Shown here piece by piece: positions 15,597-22,626 of a stretch of DNA of 22,626 bases. The DNA is from Pseudomonadota bacterium (GTDB taxonomy: Bacteria > Pseudomonadota > Gammaproteobacteria > Xanthomonadales > Xanthomonadaceae). Each line of letters begins with the position of its first letter. Within the stretch, counting starts at the first letter, position 1. The notes beneath the pieces were generated by a model. The model ran no database searches. It was not told the origin of the DNA and saw only the letters and a program-made list of their open reading frames with translations. Location of the stretch: the NCBI GenBank assembly GCA_019348095.1, contig JAHWKC010000002.1, positions 1 to 22,626 of the forward strand. Reading direction: 5' to 3'. A program made the position numbers and the translations under genes.

Positions 15597-17228
15597 ATGC
15601 CCATCCGTACGCTCGCCGCCTCGGCGATCCTGGTCTTCGGCGCCGGCCTGTGCGGCGCCGGGCTGGCGGCACCAGCTGCGCCGACGCCCGGCGCCGCGGC
15701 ATTGCCGGCGCAACTGCGCGACTTCGATGGGTATGTCCATGGCGTGCGCGAGCAGTTCCAGGTGCCCGGCATCGCGGTGGCGATCGTCAAGGACGGCGAG
15801 GTGGTACTGCAGCGCGGCTTCGGCGTGCGCGAGATCGGCGGCGATGCGCCGGTCGATCAGCACACGCTGTTCGCGATTGCGTCGCTGACCAAGGCGTTCA
15901 CCAGCGCCTCGCTGTCGATGCTGGCCGATGACGGCAAGCTCGAACTCGACGACCGCGTGATCGACCACCTGCCGTGGTTCCGCATGGCCGATGCGTATGT
16001 CACCGGCGAGATGCGCATCCGCGACCTGCTGGTGCACCGCAGCGGCCTGGCGCTCGGCGCCGGCGACCTGCTGTACTGGCCGGGCACCGACTACAGCACC
16101 GAGGAGGTCGCGCGCCGGCTCAAGCACGTGCCGCTGAGCGGGCAGTTCCGCGGCCAGTACGCTTACGACAACATCCTCTACGGCGTTGCCCAACTGGTGA
16201 TCGAGGCCGCCAGCGGAATGCCGTATGAGGCATTCCTGCGCACGCGGATATTCCACCCGCTCGGCATGCAGGACACCCGCTTCAACAGCGATGCGCTGCT
16301 GCCGGGCGACAATGTCGCCAGCGGCCATGCACGCGCCGACTTCACCGAGCTGCAGCCGGCGCCACGTTTGAGCTGGGCCAACGTCTCCGGCGCCGGCGGG
16401 CTGTATTCCAGCGTGCACGACATGAGCCGCTGGATGCGCGTGCAGCTCGATGAGGGCGTCATCGTGCCCGCCCGGGGTGGTGCGGAGGCACGGCGCCTGT
16501 TCAGCGAAAAGCGGCACAAGGCGATGTGGTCGATGGTCACGCCGATCCCGATCCGCGAACCGTCGGTGCCGGAGCTGGCGCCGGTGCAGCCGGATTTCCT
16601 CGGCTACGCCGAAGGCTGGCAGGTATCGGACTACCGCGGCGAGAAACTGGTGTGGCATACCGGCGGCTGGCCGGGAATGGTGTCGCGGCTGACCCTGGTG
16701 CCGGAGCACGAGCTTGGTGTGATCGTGCTGACCAGCGCCGAGCTCGGCGGCGCATTCAATGCGGTGACCATGCGTGTGCTCGATGCCTACCTCGGTGCGC
16801 CTAAAACCGACTGGACCGCCGCGTATGCCGCGGCGCTGGACCAGGCGCAGGACAAGGCCGCTGAGGATTGGACCGAGCACCAGGCGGCCCGCGACAAACG
16901 TTCTCGCCCGTCGCTGCCGCTCGCCGAATACGCGGGCACCTATCGCGACCGGTGGTACGGCGACGTGGTGATCAGCCAGGACGATGGTGAGCTCACGATC
17001 AGTTTCGCGCGCACGCCGCAGTTGGCCGGCACCCTGTCGCACTGGCAGCACGATACCTTCGTGGTGCGCTGGAACGAGCGCTGGCTCAATGCCGATGCGT
17101 TCCTGAGCTTCTCGCTCACGCACGATGGTGAGATTCGCGAGGCGCGGATGGAGGCGATCTCGCCACTGACCGATTTCAGCTTCGACTTCCATCACCTGCG
17201 GCTGATGCCGGCGAAAGAGGACGAATAA
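15597..17228 (+). CDS. Secreted serine hydrolase of the class C beta-lactamase fold with C-terminal DUF3471-like domain
   Basis: A 543-residue exported protein. The signal peptide spans about residues 1-25 (ILVFGAGLCGAGLAAPA). The beta-lactamase/transpeptidase-like domain (about 40-410) carries SxxK at S96-K99 (IASLTKAF), YxN at Y190-N192 (YAYDNILYG) and HTGG at 354-357. The C-terminal part (about 440-540: LAEYAGTYRDRWYGDV…) looks like the DUF3471 beta-barrel often attached to such enzymes. Members act as esterases, D-aminopeptidases or peptidases; true beta-lactamase activity is uncommon in this subgroup, so it should not be called AmpC. The ATG at 15597 has GGAG 8 bases upstream. The upstream open frame (from 15426) is leader DNA. 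Confidence 0.93.
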   Translation: MPIRTLAASAILVFGAGLCGAGLAAPAAPTPGAAALPAQLRDFDGYVHGVREQFQVPGIAVAIVKDGEVVLQRGFGVREIGGDAPVDQHTLFAIASLTKAFTSASLSMLADDGKLELDDRVIDHLPWFRMADAYVTGEMRIRDLLVHRSGLALGAGDLLYWPGTDYSTEEVARRLKHVPLSGQFRGQYAYDNILYGVAQLVIEAASGMPYEAFLRTRIFHPLGMQDTRFNSDALLPGDNVASGHARADFTELQPAPRLSWANVSGAGGLYSSVHDMSRWMRVQLDEGVIVPARGGAEARRLFSEKRHKAMWSMVTPIPIREPSVPELAPVQPDFLGYAEGWQVSDYRGEKLVWHTGGWPGMVSRLTLVPEHELGVIVLTSAELGGAFNAVTMRVLDAYLGAPKTDWTAAYAAALDQAQDKAAEDWTEHQAARDKRSRPSLPLAEYAGTYRDRWYGDVVISQDDGELTISFARTPQLAGTLSHWQHDTFVVRWNERWLNADAFLSFSLTHDGEIREARMEAISPLTDFSFDFHHLRLMPAKEDE

Positions 17229-17257
17229 CCAGCCGCATGTGACACGAGAACCTGCCC

Positions 17258-17336
17258 CCGTAGGAGCGGCTTCAGCCGCGACTGGCAACCGGCGCGCGCC
17301 TCCGGACCGCGATCGCGGCTGAAGCCGCTCCTACGG
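17258..17336. repeat. Large perfect inverted repeat (REP-like)
   Basis: Twenty-four-base arms at 17258-17281 and 17313-17336 are exact inverse copies. Each contains GTAGGAGCGGCTTCAGCCG, which is itself self-complementary in part (CGGCTTCAGCCG). The loop is 31 bases. It begins 30 bases after the hydrolase stop and ends 20 bases before the AGGAG of the next gene. The GTAGGAGCG head is shared with 2685-2798. Confidence 0.92.
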
Positions 17337-17369
17337 CAAACCGATTACGCACTGAAAGGAGTATCCCCA

Positions 17370-18620
17370 ATGTCCTACGTCCGCTGCCTGCGCGGCCTTG
17401 CCTCCGGTGTCGAGTACGACGCCGACGTCCCGATGAACCTCGACCCGGTCGACGGCCGCCCCGTCGAGATGGTGCTCGATCTGGAGCGCCTTGCCGCCGA
17501 GCAGCCCGACGCGGCCTGGTATGACCCCTCGCGCAAGGACATGTGGCGCTTCGGCGGGTTGATGGCGCTGGACGTCAAGCAGTCCGACGACGCCCGCCAC
17601 ATCGTCGCGCTCGGCGAGGGCGCCACGCCGCTGCTGGACTACGCGCAGCATCGCGTCGCCCATGCCGCCGGCATCGCCTTGCAGGTCAAGGAGGAGGGCA
17701 AGGCCCACCCCGGCTTCGGCGCCAACCCGACCCAGAGCTTCAAGGACCGCGGCATGGCGATGGTGGTCGCGCAGGCGCGGCGGCTCGGCCTGGACAAGCT
17801 CGCGGTGCCGACCCAGGGCAATGCCGGCGACTCGCTGACCCGCTATGCGCTGGCCGGCGGGCTGTCGGTGGTGGTGGCGATGCCGGACGACACCCCGATG
17901 CCGATCCAGGGCAATGTCGCCGCCGCGGCGCACCGCCATCCCGGGCGCGTGCAACTGGAGCTGGCCGGGCCGACCATCCGAGAGTCAGGCGCGCTGCTGA
18001 AGGAGCGCTACATCCCGCAGGGGTATTTTTCGGTCGCGACGTTCCAGGAGCCGGGCTGGCGTATCGACGGCAAGAAGTCGCTCGGCCTGGAACTGGCCGA
18101 ACCATCTCCCGGGAACACGCGCTGGTCGCTGCCCGATGCGGTGATCTACCCGACCGGCGGCGGCACCGGCGTGCTGGGGATGTGGAAGGCCTGGGACGAG
18201 CTGGAAGCCTTGGGCCTGATCGGGTCGCAACGTCCGCGGATGCTGTGCGTGCAGAGCGAGGCCACCGCGCCGCTGGTGCGTGCCTTCGACAGTGGCGCGA
18301 CCGATACGACTGCGGTGGAGGCGGGGCAGACGCTGGCGACCGGACTCAACGTGCCGGGCGGGGTCGGGCATTTCCGCGTGCTGGAAATCATCCGCGCAAG
18401 CGGCGGCGCGGCGGTGGCGGTGAGCGAGGCGGACATCGCGGCCGAACTGTCACGCGTCTGGCGCGATACGCGCTGGTGGATCAGTCCTGAAGGCGCGGCC
18501 TGCCTGGCCGCGCTGCCGCAATTGCTCGACCGCGGGCTGGTCAAGCGCGGCCAGCGGGTGGTGGCGGTCAACACCGGCTCGGCGGAGAAGTACCTGCCGG
18601 CGCTGCGTCACCTGCTGTAG
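17370..18620 (+). CDS. Threonine synthase-like PLP enzyme (fold type II)
   Basis: A 416-residue cytoplasmic enzyme. The PLP lysine is K125 in NPTQSFKDRGM, followed by the PTQGNAGDSLTRYA block, and the phosphate-cradle loop GGGTG at 263-267 in YPTGGGTGVLGMW. The pattern is that of threonine synthase, which converts O-phosphohomoserine to threonine. It is the shorter archaeal/plant-like type rather than the E. coli thrC type. The N-terminus (YVRCLRGLASGVEYD) looks like a decayed CxxC ribbon of that group. It is not beside thrA or thrB, so it may be a second copy or act on another phospho-amino acid. The ATG at 17370 has AGGAG at 8 bases. It converges on the GGDEF gene with only 20 bases between stops and no clear terminator. 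Confidence 0.88.
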   Translation: MSYVRCLRGLASGVEYDADVPMNLDPVDGRPVEMVLDLERLAAEQPDAAWYDPSRKDMWRFGGLMALDVKQSDDARHIVALGEGATPLLDYAQHRVAHAAGIALQVKEEGKAHPGFGANPTQSFKDRGMAMVVAQARRLGLDKLAVPTQGNAGDSLTRYALAGGLSVVVAMPDDTPMPIQGNVAAAAHRHPGRVQLELAGPTIRESGALLKERYIPQGYFSVATFQEPGWRIDGKKSLGLELAEPSPGNTRWSLPDAVIYPTGGGTGVLGMWKAWDELEALGLIGSQRPRMLCVQSEATAPLVRAFDSGATDTTAVEAGQTLATGLNVPGGVGHFRVLEIIRASGGAAVAVSEADIAAELSRVWRDTRWWISPEGAACLAALPQLLDRGLVKRGQRVVAVNTGSAEKYLPALRHLL

Positions 18621-18640
18621 GCGGCCAAAGCACCAACGCC

Positions 18641-21600
18641 CTAGCTGCACGATCCGGCGCGCTCGAGGTCCGCCGGATCGTCGCTCTTGACCGGACCCGG
18701 TACCTGCGCGTCGCCGACCACGCAATTGCGGCCAGTGTGCTTGGCCTGGTACAGGTGGCGGTCGGCGCGGTTGATGATCTCGTCGTGCGACGGGTCGACC
18801 CGCGGGAACAACGTACTCACCCCGGCGCTGACGGTGACCTGCTTGACCGTGCTTGCGAACGCGTGCGGGATCGCCAACGCCTCGACGTCGCAGCGCAATC
18901 GCTCGGCCACGCCGACGGCGCCGGCTGCATCGGTGTCGGGCAGCAGGATCACGAACTCCTCGCCGCCGTAACGCGCGGCCAGATCGCCGGTGCGGGCCGC
19001 GCCCTGCTGCAGGGCATCGGCGACCCGACGCAGGCATTCGTCGCCCTTCTGGTGCCCGTAGTTGTCGTTGAAGCGCTTGAAATCGTCGATGTCGATCATC
19101 ACCACCGACAACGGCCGGTCCTGCCGCGCCGCGCGGCCCCACTCTTCTGCGAGCTTCTCGTCGAACGTGCGCCGGTTGGCGATGCCGGTCACCGAGTCCT
19201 GTGACGATATCCGCTGCAGCAGTGCATTGGCCGCGGCAAGCTCGCGGGTGCGCTCCTCCACGGTGGCCGAGAGCAGGCGCTCGCGCGCGTGCAGGCTGCG
19301 CATGCGCAGGCGGTACAGCGCCACCACCAGCAGCGACGACGCGCCCAGGCACAGCGCGTAGAACCACGCGGTGCGGTAGAACACCGGCGCCAGCCTGAAC
19401 CCCACCGCGGCGCCCTGTTCGTTCCAGACGCCGTCGTTGTTGCTGGCGATCACCTCGAACCGGTAGCTGCCGGGCGGAACGTTGGTGTAGTAGGCGCTGC
19501 GGCGGGTTCCGGCGTCGACCCAGCCGTTGTCGAAGCCCCTGAGCCGATACCTGAAGCGCACCTGGTCCTGCGCGACCAGGCTCAGGGCGGTGTAGTGGAA
19601 TTCGAAGTTGCCGTCGCCGGGCGGCAGCTCGACCTCCACCGCAGCCTGCGCCGCCGGGGCCTGCGCCGGCCCGGCCTGGCCGGACGCGAATTCAACCCGC
19701 CGCCCGTCGGCCAGGACCTGTTCGATGTGGACCGGCGGGACCAAGGTGTTTAGCGGTATCGACGCGGGATCGACCGCCACCACGCCGGCGTCGCTGGCGA
19801 ACCACAGTCGCCCGTCGGTGCTCCGCCACCCGGCCGGTTGCGAGCCGCCGTTGAATCCGCCGCGCAGCCCGTCGGCCTCGTCGTAGGCGGTGCTCGCGAT
19901 GCGGTCGATGCGGCCGTCGGCGAAGGCGTCCAGTTGCGCCTTCTCCACGCGCAGCAATTGGCTCGGATGGCTCAGCCACAGGTCGCGGCCGTCATCGAGG
20001 ATCTGGTACACGGCCGCCTTGTCCAACCCGCCTGGGCGGGCAAAGGAAAACAAACGTCCGTCACGGTAGCGGCTCAGCCCGCCGTCCTTGCTCCCTACCC
20101 AGACCGTGCCTTGCGCATCTTGGTGCAGGGCATAGACGAAGTCGCCGGCCAGGCCGTCCGCGACCGTCCAGGTGGTGAGCTCGCCGTCGGCGATGCGCAC
20201 CAGCCCGGCGCCGTTGGTGCCGACCCACAGCGCGCCATCGCGGGCCGGCAGCAGGCTGCGCACGCCGTGGCCGATGGCCTCGTGGTCGGCCGCGACCGGG
20301 CTGAAGCGGCCGTCGTTCAGTCGCCCCAGGCCCTCGGAGCTGCCGACCCAGGCGCCACCCTCGCTGTCGCCGGCAACGGCATACACCAGTCCGCGGATGC
20401 CCTGCTCCGGGCCGAAGGTCTCGAACACACCGTCGCGCCAGAGGCTCACGCCGGCGCCGATCGTGCCGACCCACAGTCCGTCCTCGCCGCCGGCTGCGCC
20501 ACGGCCGGCCAGCGAAACGACATTGTCGCTGGCCAGTCCGTCGGCGGCTCCTAACGCGGTGAAGCGGCCGCCGCGGAACCGGTTCAGTCCGCCGCCCTCG
20601 GTGGCGACCCACAGGGCCTGGCGGGAATCCTCGTAGACCCCGTAGACCCGGTTGTGCGACAGGCCCTCGGCGGTGGAGTAGTGGGTCAGCTTGCCGTTGC
20701 CGAACCGCTCCAGCCCGCTGGCGGTGCCGACCCACAAACTGCCCTCGCGGTCCTGCAACAGTGACAGCACCAGGTCATCGGTGAGCCCCTGCGGCTGGGC
20801 GTAGGTGCTGAAGCGCCGGTCGTGCAGGCGCGTCAGTCCGCCGTCGTAAGTCGCGATCCACAGGCTGCCGCTGCTGTCCCTCAGCAGGTTCACCAGGCGG
20901 TCGTGGCCGCTGCCGTTGCTGGCGATATAGCGCGAGAAGCGCCCTTGGCTCAGACGCGCCAAGCCGCCGCCGTAGGTGGCGACCCAGATCGCGCCGTCCT
21001 CGTCCTGGTGCAGGTCGAGGATCAGGTCGCTGCCGAGCCCGTCTTCGGCGCGGTAGGTGGTGAACTGGCCATCGCGCAGGCGGCTCAATCCACCGCCGTA
21101 GGTGCCGATCCAGATGGCACCGTCGCGGTCCTCGACGACCGGGAATACGCGGTCCCCGGCCAAGCCGTCCGCGGTGGTGTAGCTGGTGAACACCCCATCC
21201 TGGAGCCGCGAGACGCCGCCGCCGGTGCCGATCCACACAGCGCCGTCGCGCCCCTCCGAGATGCGGTAGACGATGTCGTGGACCAGCCCGTCCGCGGTGG
21301 TGTAGCGCCTGAACCGACCGTTGCGCAGCCGGGTCAGGCCGCCGCCGTAGGTGCCGATCCAGAGGTTGCCGTCGAGGTCCACGTGCAGCGCGCGGATGTC
21401 ATCGTTGCCGATCTGCGGATGATCGCTGGACTGGAACCGGGTGAAGCGGACGCCGTCGAAGCGGGCCAGCCCCGCGCCGGTTCCGAGCCACAGATAGCCG
21501 TCCGGGGTCTGCGCAATCGCGTTGACCCGGCGGTCGGGCAGGCCCTGCTTGGTGTCCCAGACGTCGTGGACCAGCTGGGTGATCGCCTTGCCCGGATCCA

Positions 21601-21781
21601 GCGTCACCGGGGGGGTGGGGCGGGCGGCGGCAGGCGCTGCGCTGCCGAGCAGGCCGGCGGCCAGCAGCAAACAGGCCGCCACGCGCGCCCAGCCGGCGCC
21701 CGCCGGTCGAGCGATCGCGTCGCGCGGCAAGCCGTTCGCTCGCGCTGCACGGCCGGCGTTGATGAAATCTCGTGGCTGCAA
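18641..21781 (-). CDS. Periplasmic two-propeller / Y_Y_Y sensor diguanylate cyclase
   Basis: A 1046-residue one-component membrane sensor. After a signal-like segment (about 30-54) come about 14 repeats of the form DGxLWIGTxGGGLxRLxxGRF (about 70-670), enough for two seven-bladed propellers. Then follow a Y_Y_Y domain (about 722-785: FEFHYTALSL…FRYRLRGFDNGW), one membrane helix (about 806-826), a coiled coil (RERLLSATVEERTRELAAAN) and a GGDEF domain (about 861-1020). The catalytic motif is GGEEF at 939-943, with IDIDDFKRFNDN upstream and an RxxD inhibitory site RTGD at 930-933. It should therefore make cyclic-di-GMP under feedback control in response to an extracytoplasmic ligand. The start is TTG with GGGGGA 6 bases upstream, and no ATG is near, so the exact N-terminus is uncertain. 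It lies 68 bases after the ABC ATPase gene on the same strand. Confidence 0.93.
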   Translation of the reverse strand: MQPRDFINAGRAARANGLPRDAIARPAGAGWARVAACLLLAAGLLGSAAPAAARPTPPVTLDPGKAITQLVHDVWDTKQGLPDRRVNAIAQTPDGYLWLGTGAGLARFDGVRFTRFQSSDHPQIGNDDIRALHVDLDGNLWIGTYGGGLTRLRNGRFRRYTTADGLVHDIVYRISEGRDGAVWIGTGGGVSRLQDGVFTSYTTADGLAGDRVFPVVEDRDGAIWIGTYGGGLSRLRDGQFTTYRAEDGLGSDLILDLHQDEDGAIWVATYGGGLARLSQGRFSRYIASNGSGHDRLVNLLRDSSGSLWIATYDGGLTRLHDRRFSTYAQPQGLTDDLVLSLLQDREGSLWVGTASGLERFGNGKLTHYSTAEGLSHNRVYGVYEDSRQALWVATEGGGLNRFRGGRFTALGAADGLASDNVVSLAGRGAAGGEDGLWVGTIGAGVSLWRDGVFETFGPEQGIRGLVYAVAGDSEGGAWVGSSEGLGRLNDGRFSPVAADHEAIGHGVRSLLPARDGALWVGTNGAGLVRIADGELTTWTVADGLAGDFVYALHQDAQGTVWVGSKDGGLSRYRDGRLFSFARPGGLDKAAVYQILDDGRDLWLSHPSQLLRVEKAQLDAFADGRIDRIASTAYDEADGLRGGFNGGSQPAGWRSTDGRLWFASDAGVVAVDPASIPLNTLVPPVHIEQVLADGRRVEFASGQAGPAQAPAAQAAVEVELPPGDGNFEFHYTALSLVAQDQVRFRYRLRGFDNGWVDAGTRRSAYYTNVPPGSYRFEVIASNNDGVWNEQGAAVGFRLAPVFYRTAWFYALCLGASSLLVVALYRLRMRSLHARERLLSATVEERTRELAAANALLQRISSQDSVTGIANRRTFDEKLAEEWGRAARQDRPLSVVMIDIDDFKRFNDNYGHQKGDECLRRVADALQQGAARTGDLAARYGGEEFVILLPDTDAAGAVGVAERLRCDVEALAIPHAFASTVKQVTVSAGVSTLFPRVDPSHDEIINRADRHLYQAKHTGRNCVVGDAQVPGPVKSDDPADLERAGSCS

Positions 21782-21849
21782 GTCGGTTCCCCCGGGGCAT
21801 ATTACGGCGCCTGGCGGGAATCCTTGAGCGGGTGCTCCCCGCGCGCGGG

Positions 21850-22626
21850 TCAGCCGCCGCCGGTCGCTCCGGCGTCGGCATCGGCACGCGCGAACACGAT
21901 CACGTGTTCCAGGTCCAGCCGGATGCCGATGCGCTGGCCGATCGCGTGGTCGTGGTGCGAGGGTACCAACGACTGCACCAGATGGCCGCTGTCGAGCCGC
22001 AGCGTATACAGGAACTGGGCGCCGCGGAAATGGCGGTGCACGATCTGTGCCTGCACCGGCGCATCGTCGTCGTGGATCACGTCGTCCGGGCGCAGCAACA
22101 CTTCGACCTGCGAACCCAGCGCCTCGGCCAGGTTGCGGGCGGTGGCTTCGCCGAACGCGGTGGCGATGCGGCCCTCGCCGATGATGTTGGCCGGCAGGAA
22201 CGCGCCCTCGCCGACGAAATCGGCGACGAAGCGGCTGGCCGGGCGGTGGTAGAGGTCATAGGCGCGGGCCCATTGCTGCAGCCGGCCGTCGCCGATCACG
22301 CCGATGCGGTCGGCCATCGCGAAGGCTTCGATCTGCGAGTGGGTGACCAGCAGCGCGCCGACGCCGGCGTGCTTGAGCGCGGCGCGCACGTCCAGCGCCA
22401 GGCGCTCGCGCAGGTCCGGGTCGAGGCTGGAGAACGGCTCGTCGAGCAACACCAGCCGCGGCTGCGGCGCCAATGCGCGGGCCAGGGCGACGCGCTGCTG
22501 CTGACCGCCCGACAGCTCGTGTGGATGTCGCTCCGCGGTGTCGGCCAGGCCGACCAGATCCAGCATCTCGCGGGCGCGCGCATCGGCCTGCCTGCGCGGC
22601 TGGCGGAACAGGCCGAAGCGCACGTT
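21850..22626 (-). CDS. ABC transporter ATP-binding protein, ferric-iron type (FbpC-like), 5' end outside window
   Basis: The last 258 residues of an importer ATPase; the beginning, with Walker A and probably the Q loop, lies beyond base 22626. Visible in order are NVRFGLF (the segment after the Q loop), the signature LSGGQQQR (about 22492-22515), Walker B with [12 protein letters not shown], the D loop, and the switch histidine in [10 protein letters not shown]. These are followed by [16 protein letters not shown], typical of FbpC/AfuC ferric transporters, and a C-terminal TOBE-like region (about the last 100 residues). It would couple ATP use to uptake of Fe3+ or a similar ion with a permease and binding protein that are not in the window. 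Thiamine or polyamine import cannot be fully excluded. It is probably co-directional with the following GGDEF gene. Confidence 0.9.
   Translation of the reverse strand, partial: NVRFGLFRQPRRQADARAREMLDLVGLADTAERHPHELSGGQQQRVALARALAPQPRLVLLDEPFSSLDPDLRERLALDVRAALKHAGVGALLVTHSQIEAFAMADRIGVIGDGRLQQWARAYDLYHRPASRFVADFVGEGAFLPANIIGEGRIATAFGEATARNLAEALGSQVEVLLRPDDVIHDDDAPVQAQIVHRHFRGAQFLYTLRLDSGHLVQSLVPSHHDHAIGQRIGIRLDLEHVIVFARADADAGATGGG

Noticed and set aside
15597..17228. AmpC-type antibiotic resistance gene
   Set aside because: SxxK, YxN and HTGG are shared by esterases and peptidases of this fold, and the DUF3471-like tail and length of 543 residues do not fit AmpC (about 380).
15477..17288. 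603-codon open frame antisense to the beta-lactamase-like gene
   Set aside because: Shadow frame of a gene with all three catalytic motifs; composition (H, R, Q, A rich) is typical of antisense frames in high-GC genomes.
20560..21560. Tandem DNA repeats or a CRISPR-like array
   Set aside because: The periodicity of about 130 bases comes from diverged propeller repeats in a coding gene, not from identical repeats with spacers.
20822..22252. 476-codon plus-strand frame across the GGDEF and ABC genes
   Set aside because: Shadow of the propeller repeats and ABC ATPase on the minus strand; the periodic V, A, D-rich peptide only mirrors the repeats.
1..22626. A defence, secretion, prophage or biosynthetic gene cluster
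   Set aside because: None of the recognisable genes belong to such systems; the accessory genes are single units with differing strands and no shared theme.

Overview
The window comes from a high-GC gammaproteobacterium, most likely of the family Lysobacteraceae/Xanthomonadaceae (Lysobacter, Luteimonas or Stenotrophomonas type). The evidence is the gene order rpsT / murJ-ribF-ileS-lspA-ispH with a 3' piece of obgE on the other side of rpsT, the protein sequences themselves, and several GC-rich palindromic intergenic repeats of the kind common in that family. Genus cannot be set from this window alone.

Region 1 (1-344) is a chimera-like edge. The C-terminal end of an Ohr/OsmC peroxidase gene on the minus strand meets, head to head at about 188-203, the C-terminal end of the GTPase gene obgE on the plus strand. 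Neither gene has its front part. Region 2 (345-8447) is the conserved housekeeping block: rpsT (minus, with a clear sigma70 promoter and terminator), then murJ, ribF, ileS, lspA and ispH on the plus strand. ribF and ileS overlap at GTGA, and lspA and ispH are 10 bases apart. Two repeat-rich gaps break up the block.

Region 3 (8448-15372) is accessory. It has a 479-base gap with no convincing gene, a secreted DUF4331 protein, a tRNA-Thr(CGT) with its own promoter and a terminator shared with a small HPF/RaiA-family gene, an alpha/beta hydrolase, an SDR oxidoreductase, a BaiN/HI0933-type flavoprotein, and a small protein that may have a STAS-like fold. Two copies of one two-hairpin repeat lie on either side of the SDR gene. 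Region 4 (15373-22626) holds a secreted beta-lactamase-fold hydrolase, a large perfect inverted repeat, a threonine-synthase-like PLP enzyme, a 1046-residue propeller/Y_Y_Y/GGDEF membrane sensor, and the 3' part of an iron-type ABC transporter ATPase gene that runs off the window.

I found no CRISPR array, transposase, prophage, toxin-antitoxin pair or recognisable defence cluster, and no convincing new multigene system. The items most worth a second look are the ohr/obgE junction, the population of structured intergenic repeats (at least five families in 22.6 kb), the periplasm-sensing diguanylate cyclase, and the second-type threonine synthase behind a long hairpin.
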